Below, piece after piece: positions 24,564-32,935 of a stretch of 45,210 nucleotides of DNA. The notes under the pieces are model-generated. The model saw only the letters and a program-made list of their open reading frames with translations, was not told where the DNA came from and did not search any database. Position 1 is the first letter of the stretch. Every line of letters begins with the position of its first letter. The translations under genes and the position numbers were made by a program. This DNA comes from a virus, in IMG/VR virus record IMGVR_UViG_3300009551_000066, positions 1 to 45,210 of that record; one strand, 5' to 3'.

Positions 24564-26815
24564 CACTTGCCTTTCTTGGCCGCTGGGGCCTTCTGCTGGG
24601 GCTTCTGGCGGGATTGCCTGTCTGCCCGTTCTTCACTGCCCTGATGGGCTGCGTGCTTGTGTTCGAGCTCCTGGAGGTGGTGGAGGCTCGCCGCCCGGTC
24701 GTGGACCCCAGCCTCATGCGCCCCTGCGTGTGCCTCCCTCGCCCGTGCTTCTGCCGCGTCAGCTTCGGCCGACGCAGACCGGGCCTTGTGCCCGGCCGCT
24801 TGGGCGTTCGCCTGCGCGGTGTACATCTCGGCCTCCTTGGAAGCAAGCTCGATTTTTCTCATACTATCCGCGTGCTGCGATTGCTGCGCCATTTCGGCCA
24901 TTTGCACCGACTGCGCCGCCTGCCCTTGCTGCTGTTGCTGGGCCAACTGCTGTTGTTCCTCGGGCGACATGTCGGCCGGGTCCATAAGCTGGGGCGGTAT
25001 GGTCTTAGCCACGCGCTCGGCGATCTCCGCAGCGCCGGGCCAGTCCTGATTTTTGATGATCAGGTCGCCGGCGATCTGCATCAGCTGCGGGGCCACCTGA
25101 ATGGCCTGCATCATCGCGTCGGCGGCGGCCTCGCGGGCCGTGGTGAACGAAGGCCCGGTCTCGACCGTCACGTCGTACTTACCGACGGTAAGATCGATGC
25201 TGTCCGGGTCGTTCGGGTCGTTGATGTTCATCAGCCGATGCTTGGTATTCGCGCCGATCGCCCGCACCACGCGCGGCGTGTCGTAACAGACGCCAAGCAG
25301 CTGATTGATGACATCGCCGCCTTCCTGAATGGACTCGTTCAGGTTGTCGTGGAAGATGATCGTCGCAACGTCGCCCTCCTGCTTGCGCGCCTGGATGGCC
25401 CGCCCGCTGATCTCGTTTGAGCGCATGCCCAACGAAGCATCCTGCAGACCAGTCGTGTCCTTGATATCCTGCGTGTTAAGCTGCACTTCCTGCAACAGCG
25501 CGGCCTCGATCGGCGGCGGGGCCTGCCGCTGAGGCGGCTCGGTGCCGTCGTTAAAGATGAGCAGCGGGTCGGACGACAGGTGAGCGTTACGGAAGTCCTC
25601 CTCTCGCCCCTTGACCGACTTATGCTCCGCCAGCCACGGTGCCTTGGGCGCCATCGCCAGCTTCTCGGCCATGGTCGAGCGCCAGTAGTTCTTCAGCCGC
25701 TGCGAGTCCTTGGCATTCCTGATAAGGCTGTAGCGCACACGGTCTTCGCCAACTTGGCATTCGCGGCCCGTGACCTTGATGATCGGCAGACGCGTGATGG
25801 GGAGCTCATACGGCCCCTCCAGAATGTCGAAGCCGGTGATCAAGTGCATCTGCGCATAGGTACGCGGCGCGCGGCGAATACGAGCCGCACCGGTCTTCGG
25901 GTCGCGGTACGCGTACGGCATGTACTGTTCCGGCTCCATGTCGGTGACGTCGACCGTGGAGCCGTCGGTGTACAAGCAGAGCTCGCGCATCTTCTCGATC
26001 ATGCGCCAGAACTCGGTGACGCGCACCGTGTCGCGATCGAACCACCCCGAGTTGAGCGCCGCCGTGGTCAGGCTGTCGTCCATCTCGCCGGGGCACGGGT
26101 GATCGGGGTACATCTCCTCATAGACGTTGCGTGGCATCGTGTCCTGCACGAAGACGTGCCGGGCGTCGCGGCCGGTGATGTCCACGCCCATGCGGTCCCA
26201 AACCACGGCGAGCGGGTTCGGGATATGCTTGATGAAGATGTCCTGCTCGAAGACATCGTTATCGGCATAGTCCATGACAATACGGAACGCCGAGATGCCG
26301 CAGGTCACCTGCGCGGCCAGCGCCTCGTCGTACACGCGCTTGGCCCGGCTGTACGCCTCGATCGACCGGATAAGGTCCTCGCGGGTCTGGGCCATATCGA
26401 CCGTGGCGTCCTTGCGGGGCGACACCTTGATCGAAGTCTCGTTGAGGCGACGATCGCCGACGACCTGTCCGATGAACTGCGGTAGCGTATTGATCGTAAG
26501 GCACGGGCGCCCGGCCCGCTCGCGCGCAGCGCGCACGTCGGGGTCCCACTGGTCCATCACAAGGAACTTCAGGTCGTCGAGTGCGGCCTCGCGGTTCGAG
26601 CGGTCATAGGCCGCGTCGGCGTCGTATTCCTTGCGGGCATAGTCGACGAACGCCGCAGCGTCCTTGAAGCCGTCGGGCGTGTACTTCGCCTTCTCGCTGT
26701 CCTCCGGGTCCTGCGCACCCATGTCGTTCGGGTTCACGTGGCCGAACGAATTGGTGGCCGGGGCCACGTCGGTGGCCGGCGCGCCGGCCTTGGGGGTGGG
26801 GAACCTACTCGCCAT
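24563..26815 (-). CDS. portal protein, P22 gp1-like
   Basis: 750 aa (P22 portal is 725). LKFLVMDQWDPDVRAARE, RPCLTINTLPQFIGQVVGD and RLNETSIKVSP match the clip/wing core of P22-like portals, and GEDRVRYSLIRNAKDSQRLK and GLQDASLGMRSNEISGRA are further family segments. The C-terminus is a long Gln/Ala-rich coiled coil, like the portal barrel, with a Lys-rich end. It forms the dodecameric DNA channel where terminase docks. Confidence 0.9.
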   Translation of the reverse strand: MASRFPTPKAGAPATDVAPATNSFGHVNPNDMGAQDPEDSEKAKYTPDGFKDAAAFVDYARKEYDADAAYDRSNREAALDDLKFLVMDQWDPDVRAARERAGRPCLTINTLPQFIGQVVGDRRLNETSIKVSPRKDATVDMAQTREDLIRSIEAYSRAKRVYDEALAAQVTCGISAFRIVMDYADNDVFEQDIFIKHIPNPLAVVWDRMGVDITGRDARHVFVQDTMPRNVYEEMYPDHPCPGEMDDSLTTAALNSGWFDRDTVRVTEFWRMIEKMRELCLYTDGSTVDVTDMEPEQYMPYAYRDPKTGAARIRRAPRTYAQMHLITGFDILEGPYELPITRLPIIKVTGRECQVGEDRVRYSLIRNAKDSQRLKNYWRSTMAEKLAMAPKAPWLAEHKSVKGREEDFRNAHLSSDPLLIFNDGTEPPQRQAPPPIEAALLQEVQLNTQDIKDTTGLQDASLGMRSNEISGRAIQARKQEGDVATIIFHDNLNESIQEGGDVINQLLGVCYDTPRVVRAIGANTKHRLMNINDPNDPDSIDLTVGKYDVTVETGPSFTTAREAAADAMMQAIQVAPQLMQIAGDLIIKNQDWPGAAEIAERVAKTIPPQLMDPADMSPEEQQQLAQQQQQGQAAQSVQMAEMAQQSQHADSMRKIELASKEAEMYTAQANAQAAGHKARSASAEADAAEARAREAHAGAHEAGVHDRAASLHHLQELEHKHAAHQGSEERADRQSRQKPQQKAPAAKKGK

Positions 26816-26993
26816 CGTGCTTCACTCCTGCCTGTTCCATCTGCTCGCGCAGGATGTCGATCTCGGCCCGAATGGCCGCCACGTTGCTCTTGAACCCCGG
26901 CTTCGCGTTGCCATCCGCATCCGTGCGCGACCTGAGCATCTGGGTCACACGATCCATTCGGCTCTTGAGCCCGGCCACTTGTTCCTCCGTCAT
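26805..26993 (-). CDS. small coiled-coil protein between terminase and portal
   Basis: 62 aa from ATG 26993, overlapping the terminase TGA (ATGA); AGGGTGG lies about seven bases upstream. An in-frame GTG four codons earlier is less likely. The protein is almost entirely helical (EQVAGLKSRMDRVTQML, VAAIRAEIDILREQMEQ), suggesting a dimeric coiled coil. Its stop overlaps the portal gene start. Unknown function; possibly virion assembly. Confidence 0.65.
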   Translation of the reverse strand: MTEEQVAGLKSRMDRVTQMLRSRTDADGNAKPGFKSNVAAIRAEIDILREQMEQAGVKHDGE

Positions 26994-28600
26994 GCTGCCA
27001 TCCACCCTGTTGTCTTACGTGTTGCGCGGCGAACCGCCGTGAACTTGTCGCTCGGCGGGTGCCGCTCGATGTCGGCCCGCACCTCGCTGGCGAACGTCAG
27101 CGCGATGGCGTCCCAATAGTCGGGCGAACGCACGCCGCGCTTGCGCATCTGCTCCTTGCTCTCCAGGATATAGTTCTGCGAAGCGTCGTAGCGGTAGCTC
27201 GGGGCGCAGCCATCGGACTGCAGTACACCCTCGTCGGGAATATCAGCCCCGCCCGGCTGTTGAAGCCAATCGCGCGACCGCCCCCACATCTCAGCCCTGC
27301 GATTCTTCGGTCCGGGCTTCTCTTCGCCACTCGGCAACGTAATAATGGGCTCCTGCGCCGGATCGCCGAAATTCACAGCCTCGATGAGGTTCTCGTACTT
27401 CTCGCCCCAGCTGACCAAGATGTCGTACACGCCGGCGCCCACGCCGTCCACGTCGATAAACACCTTGCCTGGCTTGTCGGCGTCGATAATCTGCTTCATG
27501 CGGTTGGCGCCCGCGACCACGTCGCACTTCTGAATGCCCTCGGTCTTCGTGACCTTGCGCCCACGCCGCCACGCAATGGCGAACAAGTCATCACCGAACC
27601 GCGCCGGATCGACACCGATGACGAGCGCGCCGTGGGCCTCGATATTCGCCTTACGCGCCCGCAGAATGTCAGCCGACTTGATAAACGAGTCGTGGCCGGT
27701 GGTCTGGAAAGCCTCCTCAGCCGTGGCCGGGTACTCCTGCTTGAATAGCATGGCGCCCAACTCGGCGATCTTGGCGCGCCGCCACACCATCTGCCCCATT
27801 TCGAGCCCGTACAGCTGATGATACTCGAATTCCGAGATATCGTCGCCCTCGCGCTCCTGCGACAGGTAGAATCCCTCGGGGACCGGCCGGGTGTAGCCGG
27901 GGTCCCAGAACCACGGTACGAAAACCGCGATATAGTCGCCTATTCCGGCCTCGGCCTTCTGCCAGCGCTCGTAAAACTCCCCGACGACGCCGTTCGCGGT
28001 GGACTCAAGTATGATCTCAGTACCCGGTAGGTCAGGGACGGCCTGCACCGAAGAGGCGAAGTGGTCGCTGGCGTTCGGCCAGAACGCCACCTCCGAACCA
28101 TGGAAGAGGCGGATCGTCTTGGAGCGCCCCGCTGCCTTCTGACCCGCCGTTGCAACCGCGTAACCAGAGTCAAGTTTGTTGAATAGGAGTTCTTTCGCAT
28201 TGGCTGCTCCCGTCGAAGGCCGTAGCGGCGTATGTTCATGGTATCGGGCCACCATGCCGAACAGATTGTCGGTCGCCGGCTGCTCATGGGTGAGAATGTA
28301 TACGTTCGTACCGGGCGTCAGGCTCGACCTGTGGTAGAACCGCCCGCCGATATACGTACTGGCTCCCTGCTGCCTGCCCTTGAGTACGAGCGCGCGCACC
28401 ATGCCTGTGGTACGCAGCTGATCCTCCAGCCGGTCGTGTATGAAGTGCTGCGCCCGATTAAAGACGAACGGTTCCTTCTTGCCCGTCTTCGTCTTGATCG
28501 TCAGGCACTTGGACGCATACAGAGGATAATCCCCCTTCAGCGTCGCGAGCGACTTCAGCTTCGCCTCAAGCTCGGGCGTGATGCGCGCTGGGACGTTCAC
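26990..28600 (-). CDS. terminase large subunit
   Basis: About 536 aa. I place the start at GTG 28600, whose codon overlaps a TGA in the frame of the upstream small gene; the same frame stays open to 28843. ATPase: VLKGRQQGASTY (Walker A) and the LFHGSEVAFW segment with EIILEST (Walker B region). Nuclease: VIGVDPARFGDD, VFIDVDGVGAGVYD and a C-terminal D-x-x-DAIALTF give the RNase H-like metal site. It packages DNA into the prohead. P22 gp2 is 499 aa, which supports the shorter start. Confidence 0.9.
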   Translation of the reverse strand: MNVPARITPELEAKLKSLATLKGDYPLYASKCLTIKTKTGKKEPFVFNRAQHFIHDRLEDQLRTTGMVRALVLKGRQQGASTYIGGRFYHRSSLTPGTNVYILTHEQPATDNLFGMVARYHEHTPLRPSTGAANAKELLFNKLDSGYAVATAGQKAAGRSKTIRLFHGSEVAFWPNASDHFASSVQAVPDLPGTEIILESTANGVVGEFYERWQKAEAGIGDYIAVFVPWFWDPGYTRPVPEGFYLSQEREGDDISEFEYHQLYGLEMGQMVWRRAKIAELGAMLFKQEYPATAEEAFQTTGHDSFIKSADILRARKANIEAHGALVIGVDPARFGDDLFAIAWRRGRKVTKTEGIQKCDVVAGANRMKQIIDADKPGKVFIDVDGVGAGVYDILVSWGEKYENLIEAVNFGDPAQEPIITLPSGEEKPGPKNRRAEMWGRSRDWLQQPGGADIPDEGVLQSDGCAPSYRYDASQNYILESKEQMRKRGVRSPDYWDAIALTFASEVRADIERHPPSDKFTAVRRATRKTTGWMAA

Positions 28601-28843
28601 TTCGGCCACATGCTGTTGATATGGTCCATGATCACGCTGAACGGGCTCGACAGGTAGTTCTGCGTGGGCGGCGCGGCGGCAGTCGGGCGCGCCGTAGCCT
28701 GTGGGCCGCCCGCCCGAGGCCCCTCCGGAGCTCACCGCGCCATTGTTCTGCCTGTAGCCCGCGCTCTGCCGTTGCAGGAACGCATTCATGGTCGCGTAAT
28801 CGGGGTAGCCCTGCGCTCGGGCCATCGCGTCGAGGTCTGTCAC
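28597..28843 (-). pseudogene. small gene upstream of large terminase, apparently frameshifted
   Basis: From GTG 28843 the frame reads DLDAMARAQGYPDYATMNAF, a good small-protein start, and a Gly/Ser-rich linker. After about 28690 it turns into a poor-quality translation, while the +1 frame gives a convincing ending: PPTQNYLSSPFSVIMDHINS then MWPK and TGA 28599-28597. That TGA overlaps the likely GTG of the terminase gene. A single extra base in the G/C-rich stretch around 28685-28735 would explain it. Small proteins starting 'ARAQGYP' beside terminase genes are common in podoviruses. Unless repaired, translation continues into the terminase as a 617-residue fusion. Confidence 0.5.
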
Positions 28844-29601
28844 TTCTGCTGCTCCCTGAACAACGAGGCCGCAGCCTCTACGTCTACTTCTTCCCTTGCC
28901 TTGTCGAGCAACTCATGCCCGATCGCCGTCGCGGCCTGCTCCACGGTCTGGTCGGCCCGCTTGCTGAGCATATCCAACAGCGTCTCCAGCGGCATGTTCT
29001 TGGACTCGTCCTCCACCTCGACGGGGATGAGCCGCGCCCATATGCGGTAGAACTCGGTGGGGTTACCCCGGCCCCACCGCACAAGCTCCTCGACGCCACC
29101 CATATCCTCGAACGCGGCGTACAGATTGGCCCGCGCCGTCTTGGTGACCTTGCTTAGGCCCCGGCCCGGCAGTGGGACCCCTTCTGTATGTTTGTGGGCC
29201 GCGTTGGCCTTGAATTCCCCATCACGTGGCGCTCCGGCCAGCTGCGCTTCAAGCTCAGCGACCCGCGCCTGCTCGCGCTGCAACATGGCTTCTGTATTCT
29301 CGGCGCGCGTAAGGGCCGCCCTCGCCCGTCGCTCTGCCGCGATGGCCTTGGTCTGCGCCTTGGTGACCTTCAGGCTGGCTTCGATCTCGTCGGTGACCGC
29401 TTCTTCGATCTCCGCCACCTTTTCGGCGGTGGCTGCCTTTACCCGTGCCCGGCGCGCTTCTTCGTTCACACGCTTCTGCGCTGCGGCGACCTCTGCCTTG
29501 CGAGCTTCTACGCGCGCCTTGCTCGCGGCGCGCACCTCTGCGACGCTCGGCATCTTAGGCGACTTGGGTCGCAGGTCACTGGCGCGCGGCATCTTGGGCA
29601 T
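28840..29601 (-). CDS. terminase small subunit (probable)
   Basis: 253 aa. Residues 15-130 are a very long Ala/Arg/Glu-rich helix or coiled coil, an unusual extension. The C-terminal part has ARANLYAAFEDMGGVEELVR and NPTEFYRIWARLIPVEV, a pattern seen in small terminase-like phage proteins. It is the first gene of the minus-strand unit. A helix-turn-helix is not obvious, so the call rests on the C-terminal pattern and the position. Confidence 0.65.
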   Translation of the reverse strand: MPKMPRASDLRPKSPKMPSVAEVRAASKARVEARKAEVAAAQKRVNEEARRARVKAATAEKVAEIEEAVTDEIEASLKVTKAQTKAIAAERRARAALTRAENTEAMLQREQARVAELEAQLAGAPRDGEFKANAAHKHTEGVPLPGRGLSKVTKTARANLYAAFEDMGGVEELVRWGRGNPTEFYRIWARLIPVEVEDESKNMPLETLLDMLSKRADQTVEQAATAIGHELLDKAREEVDVEAAASLFREQQK

Positions 29602-30109
29602 TCGTGTATCCTTTGCTTCTTCGTTACCTCGTTACCCGGCCTCTTGGGGCTCCGAGCCGGAAATGCGATAACTCTCAGAACACTTCTCTCTAAGGTGCTA
29701 GGGTCCCATATGAGGCGCAACCGCCGAGCAACCGCAACCCCGTCCCCCGCCGCCACGCTGCCGAGAGCCCACGAGACAGAGGAACTCCCCTCCCACGTGA
29801 CGTTAACCATGTTCATTAACCACGAAGACACGCAGACTTCCGTGCTTCCGAGAACGTGGCACATTTCATGCATTAGACATCATGGTTAAGACTCTTCGAG
29901 CGTTGCAGCGAGGCCGCTGCGGTTGATACTACGTAGTTAACGACGTGTAAAGAGACTCGGTCTGGCACGGTTCCTGCAAACAGCAGATTTAACACATGGG
30001 CGGCCATAATCGCCAGCGTTCGCAGCGGCTTAGCACCCAAGGGCCGCCCTCGACAGGCCAATCCGAACAAACCCGAACAGGCCCAAGAAACGCAGAAGCC
30101 AAGCAAATA

Positions 30110-30246
30110 CAGCAACTTAGAATACAGAATTTAACACTTAACACTTCGAACGCTAAATTGCCTGCTAAATAAGAATAGTTAAGATAGGTAATACAGGTTA
30201 TAAACCAGTACCGCCTAAATAAACTGAATTTATTTGGGCGGCAATT
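30110..30246. other. A+T-rich island with short repeats; origin or promoter candidate
   Basis: It contains TTAACACTTAACACTT (a tandem eight-base repeat), GCTAAAT twice, TATAAA, and the hairpin at 30211-30241. In a G+C-rich genome such an island often marks easily melted DNA. No clear DnaA box or complete -35/-10 pair was found. Confidence 0.35.
30211..30241. other. 13-bp inverted repeat
   Basis: CCGCCTAAATAAA pairs with TTTATTTGGGCGG (one G-T pair) around CTGAA, 87 bases upstream of the first rightward gene. It could act as an attenuator, operator or cruciform. The A+T-rich inner stem with G+C base is symmetrical, so strand cannot be assigned. Confidence 0.5.
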
Positions 30247-30327
30247 GCAGGGGCAACCCGAACAACTATCTGTAAAGTCGCGAAACCCACCAACGCCGGG
30301 CTTTCGCTAGCAATAGAAAGGTTACAC

Positions 30328-30975
30328 ATGGCGCGCCGCAAGCGTATGGTTACGCAAGAACAATACGAAGCCAGCCTACTGCCCAAGGGCGGCCGACCAC
30401 GCCGCAAGGGGCCGCCAAACCTCGCCCCGTTAGGCGTGTCGCGTGGCTGGCTGATAACCCTCGAAGCCGTGCTACACACTATCGCCGACCATGGGCTAAA
30501 GGCCGGCGACGAAACAGTCGTAGAATTGCTTCGCGACACCCGCGCACTTATCGCCGACAGCCTCGCCCGATCGCAGCGACAAAGCGAGGTGGCCGCGCGC
30601 ACCATTCGGCCAGCCAACACGGGTGGCCGAGTGTCGCTGTTCGCTTACCGTGTTACCAAGTCGTTCCCCGACGAACCCAAGCTACCCGGCAACATGTACA
30701 TAGAACTCGACATCGCCAAGGCGGCCGAAGCCATCGGTATGGGGCTACAAGTGCTGCGAAACGCCATGTCGCGCGGCAAGGGTTTCGTAATGCGCGAGCG
30801 CTGGGTCAAGGTCGAGCGCACCACGCGCAACCTAGCGCGCAAACCGGGCGAGCCCGCGTTGCAGCGTATCGAGCTACAACGCATTTCGCGACCAGATTCT
30901 GGCACGGAACATGCAGCAGGCACAGAACCGGAACAAACACCGAATGTCCGCGTAGAGCGTGAAAACGAAGCTTAG
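30328..30975 (+). CDS. basic protein of unknown function, possible DNA-binding regulator
   Basis: 215 aa, strongly basic at the N-terminus (MARRKRMVTQEQYEASLL) and again in KGGRPRRKGPP. A central helical part contains IELDIAKAAEAIGMGLQVLR, which could be a helix-turn-helix-like segment, followed by more basic residues. It is the first rightward gene after the control region, with AGAAAGG as ribosome-binding site. Position suggests an early regulator or host-takeover factor; no family is recognised. Confidence 0.65.
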   Translation: MARRKRMVTQEQYEASLLPKGGRPRRKGPPNLAPLGVSRGWLITLEAVLHTIADHGLKAGDETVVELLRDTRALIADSLARSQRQSEVAARTIRPANTGGRVSLFAYRVTKSFPDEPKLPGNMYIELDIAKAAEAIGMGLQVLRNAMSRGKGFVMRERWVKVERTTRNLARKPGEPALQRIELQRISRPDSGTEHAAGTEPEQTPNVRVERENEA

Positions 30976-31315
30976 CTAGGCAACGGGTACTCAGAAACCT
31001 AATTCCTCTCTACGGGCTTTCTGGGCGCTTACAGGCCATGTTCGTCCCGGCCCACCGCGCAACCACGCCGAGCCAGAACTTTCTGTAGTTAACAAGAAAT
31101 TAACCACGATTGTTCTTGTACGGCACCAGAACCTCCCTACACATGTGGGCAGGGAACGGTAGCAGCCGGCCCACGGGCGACCCCGCACACGGGGCGCGCG
31201 GCTCTTTAACATCGTGAAACCAAACGCTCGGCTGGTGCGATCGGCCGTTGCGGTTGCCCCTGCCCTACATCGGCTAGCCAACCCGGCTTGCCTTACTAGG
31301 GCAGGAGCCAAACCC
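30976..31315 (+). promoter_or_regulatory. intergenic control region (340 bases)
   Basis: No convincing gene. It shares short words with 29602-30327 (TTAACCACGA, TAGTTAAC). It also contains a G+C-rich hairpin at 31177-31197 followed by CTCTTT, and one arm of a 17-base inverted repeat (31247-31263) whose other arm lies at 31578-31594 after the next gene. Promoter activity for the downstream small genes is likely but not readable as clear hexamers. Confidence 0.45.
31177..31197 (+). terminator. weak G+C hairpin followed by CTCTTT
   Basis: GCG-A-CCCCG pairs with CGGGG-CGC (one bulged A) around CACA. The following GCGGCTCTTT has a short T-run. It could end the transcript of the 30328 gene. Confidence 0.35.
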
Positions 31316-31573
31316 ATGCAGATTTACAAGAATGTTAAGCCCTACGCGGTGCTGGACGATAACTGCGGTAGCAACCCGGAGGGTAAGCGCTTTACCGATT
31401 ACGCGGAATACGAAGCGCATTGCGATGCGGAGGGCTATTGCGCCCATGATATTTTGATCGGCCGTAGCCGCGAGGGCTTCGACGTTTACGCAATGCCGGA
31501 TTTTTATACTGAGTGGCTGGCGTTCGGGTCCGATGAGGCCGCGCTCGCACACTTTAACAATCTGTGCAGCTAA
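31316..31573 (+). CDS. small acidic protein, unknown
   Basis: 85 aa from ATG 31316 with GGAG nine bases upstream. It is acidic and aromatic-rich, with four Cys (DDNCGSN, EAHCDAEGYCAHD, NNLCS) and a compact alpha/beta look. No family is recognised. It lies between the two arms of a 17-base inverted repeat and belongs to a run of small early-type genes, often involved in host takeover. Confidence 0.6.
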   Translation: MQIYKNVKPYAVLDDNCGSNPEGKRFTDYAEYEAHCDAEGYCAHDILIGRSREGFDVYAMPDFYTEWLAFGSDEAALAHFNNLCS

Positions 31574-31609
31574 GGGTGCAGGGGCAACCGCAACGAAGGA
31601 GCGAAGAAC

Positions 31610-31807
31610 ATGGAACGACTGACTTTCGCCAAGCTGAAACAGCGCGTGCGGGAAGATGCCCCGTCGTGCAGCGTGCGCAAGCGCGATGGCGAATACCGCG
31701 TGGCCTATTACGCTGGCAGCGACGCCAGCCGCGAGGCGAGCGCCTACTATACCAACGATCCGGTGGATGCCTACGACACCGCCTGCTACATGCACCGTCA
31801 TGCGTAG
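31610..31807 (+). CDS. small protein, unknown
   Basis: 65 aa with a strong GAAGGAG ribosome-binding site. It is basic at the start (TFAKLKQRVRED) and Tyr/Asp/Ala-rich later (YRVAYYAGSDASREASAYYT). The general style resembles small phage proteins of unknown role. A hairpin follows eleven bases after its stop. Confidence 0.6.
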   Translation: MERLTFAKLKQRVREDAPSCSVRKRDGEYRVAYYAGSDASREASAYYTNDPVDAYDTACYMHRHA

Positions 31808-31970
31808 GCGCATGCTATTGGTGGAGAACCTGCTCCACCAGCCTAACCTCCGCAGCGACCACCCTAGGGCCAAGCCCTACGCGGTGGCATGGGTGCCTTG
31901 CCGGCGTTCGCCCGATCGGCTTGGCAGGATAATCTATAGGGCGTATAAGCAGGCTGACGTTTGCGCGTAG
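31800..31970 (+). CDS. possible small basic protein (56 aa)
   Basis: ATG 31800 overlaps the end of the previous gene. The frame is Arg-rich (MRRRML, RRSPDRLGRIIYR) and ends just before the next intergenic region. No separate ribosome-binding site is visible, and a strong hairpin lies inside it, so coding is doubtful. Confidence 0.3.
   Translation: MRRRMLLVENLLHQPNLRSDHPRAKPYAVAWVPCRRSPDRLGRIIYRAYKQADVCA
31819..31840 (+). terminator. hairpin after the 31610 gene
   Basis: TGGTGGAG and CTCCACCA pair perfectly around AACCTG. It lies just behind a stop codon. No T-run follows, so an RNA-stability element is as likely as a terminator. Confidence 0.4.
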
Positions 31971-31994
31971 CGGCATGGTGCGATCGTGCCGCTA
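31968..31994. other. 8-bp inverted repeat upstream of the H1-like gene
   Basis: TAGCGGCA and TGCCGCTA pair around an 11-base loop, 47 bases before the ATG at 32042. It could be an operator or terminator; there is no T-run. Confidence 0.3.
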
Positions 31995-32041
31995 TCGCAA
32001 CCGCCATTGGTTGCAGCTGACAGATACATGGAGATACGAAC

Positions 32042-32851
32042 ATGGTTGCCAAAACGACAAAGGCCAAGCCGGCCGCCAAGACCGCCCCCAAGACCGAAAA
32101 GGTAACGTCGCGCTCGGCCGGGTACAGCAAGGGCGAGATCGCCGCCCCCAAGCCGAGCAAGTTGGTTGCAGCGGCGGCTGCGAAACAGGCGGAACTCGAC
32201 AAGGCCGCGAAGGGCACCGAAACCAAGCGCGCCCCGAACGCCGACAAGATCACCAACATCGCCAATGCCAAGGGCGCCGATGGTGCGCGCGTTCTCGAGA
32301 CCGAGGCCAGCCAAGCGGGTAAGGAAAAGCCGCTGGCGTTGCTACCCCACCAGCTGACCGCCGACGTTCGCAAGCTGGCCGTGTTGGGCGGCTCGCTCAA
32401 GGCGGTGCGCCAGTACATCGCGACGCACAAGCCGGATGCGAAGCTGGCCCATGGCGTAACGGCCCGCGTGGCCCCGAACGCCGCCAAGGCCGCGTCGGAC
32501 CAGCGCAAGCCGGCCCCCGCCGCGCCGAACCCGAAAGCCAAGGTTGGCGCTAAGGGGCAGACCCAGACCGGCGCGCCCAAGCCTGCGCCCAAGCCGAACG
32601 TGACCAAGGAGCCGGGCAAGCGCCTTTCGGGGCAGGCCTATGGCGGCAAGGTCGAGGACGCGATGACCATTACGGTGGTGGCCGGTTCGAGCCCCTACAA
32701 GTCGGGCAGCAAGGCGGACGCCACGTTCGGCCTGTTCGGCAAGGCCAAGACCGTCGCCGACTTTCGCAAGCTGGTCGCGAAGTCGCCCGACAAGTATGAC
32801 GCCGGGTACATTCGCTACGCGGCGCGGGACGGCTTTATCGTTCTCAAGTAA
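32042..32851 (+). CDS. H1-like Lys/Ala/Pro-rich protein with conserved C-terminal domain (paralogue of 3530-4252)
   Basis: 269 aa. The N-terminal part and residues of about 140-200 are histone H1-like (AKTTKAKPAAKTAPKTEK; APNPKAKVGAKGQ). A more structured stretch (LTADVRKLAVLGGSLKAVRQ) lies between. The last 60 residues (SPYKSGSKADATFGLF ... DAGYIRYAARDGFIVL) match the end of the protein at 3530-4252. That indicates duplication of a domain within this genome. DNA binding or nucleoid remodelling is inferred from composition. Ribosome-binding site GGAGATACGAAC. Confidence 0.75.
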   Translation: MVAKTTKAKPAAKTAPKTEKVTSRSAGYSKGEIAAPKPSKLVAAAAAKQAELDKAAKGTETKRAPNADKITNIANAKGADGARVLETEASQAGKEKPLALLPHQLTADVRKLAVLGGSLKAVRQYIATHKPDAKLAHGVTARVAPNAAKAASDQRKPAPAAPNPKAKVGAKGQTQTGAPKPAPKPNVTKEPGKRLSGQAYGGKVEDAMTITVVAGSSPYKSGSKADATFGLFGKAKTVADFRKLVAKSPDKYDAGYIRYAARDGFIVLK

Positions 32852-32935
32852 TGCTTACGGGTTAGGGGCCGCGCCCGACGATACGCGGCCCCATCGTGGC
32901 GCAGCCCTAAGCGGCGCAGCCCAAGGAGAATACGA

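Larger units (their letters stand above)
29602..30327. promoter_or_regulatory. divergent control region (726 bases, no convincing gene)
   Basis: This separates the leftward virion unit from rightward early genes and is more A+T-rich than the genome. It holds an ACTACGTAGT palindrome (29928-29937), repeated TTAAC-containing words, two TGGCAC-N5-6-TGCA boxes, a 13-pair hairpin and an A+T island at 30110-30246. Open frames on the minus strand (29508-29873, 29873-30115) lack ribosome-binding sites and codon quality. Promoters for both directions and possibly a replication origin are expected here, but none is proven. Confidence 0.6.

Noticed and set aside
29508-30115. Two minus-strand frames in the control region
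   Set aside because: No ribosome-binding site; translations are unlike proteins encoded elsewhere here, and one runs through the small terminase start region.
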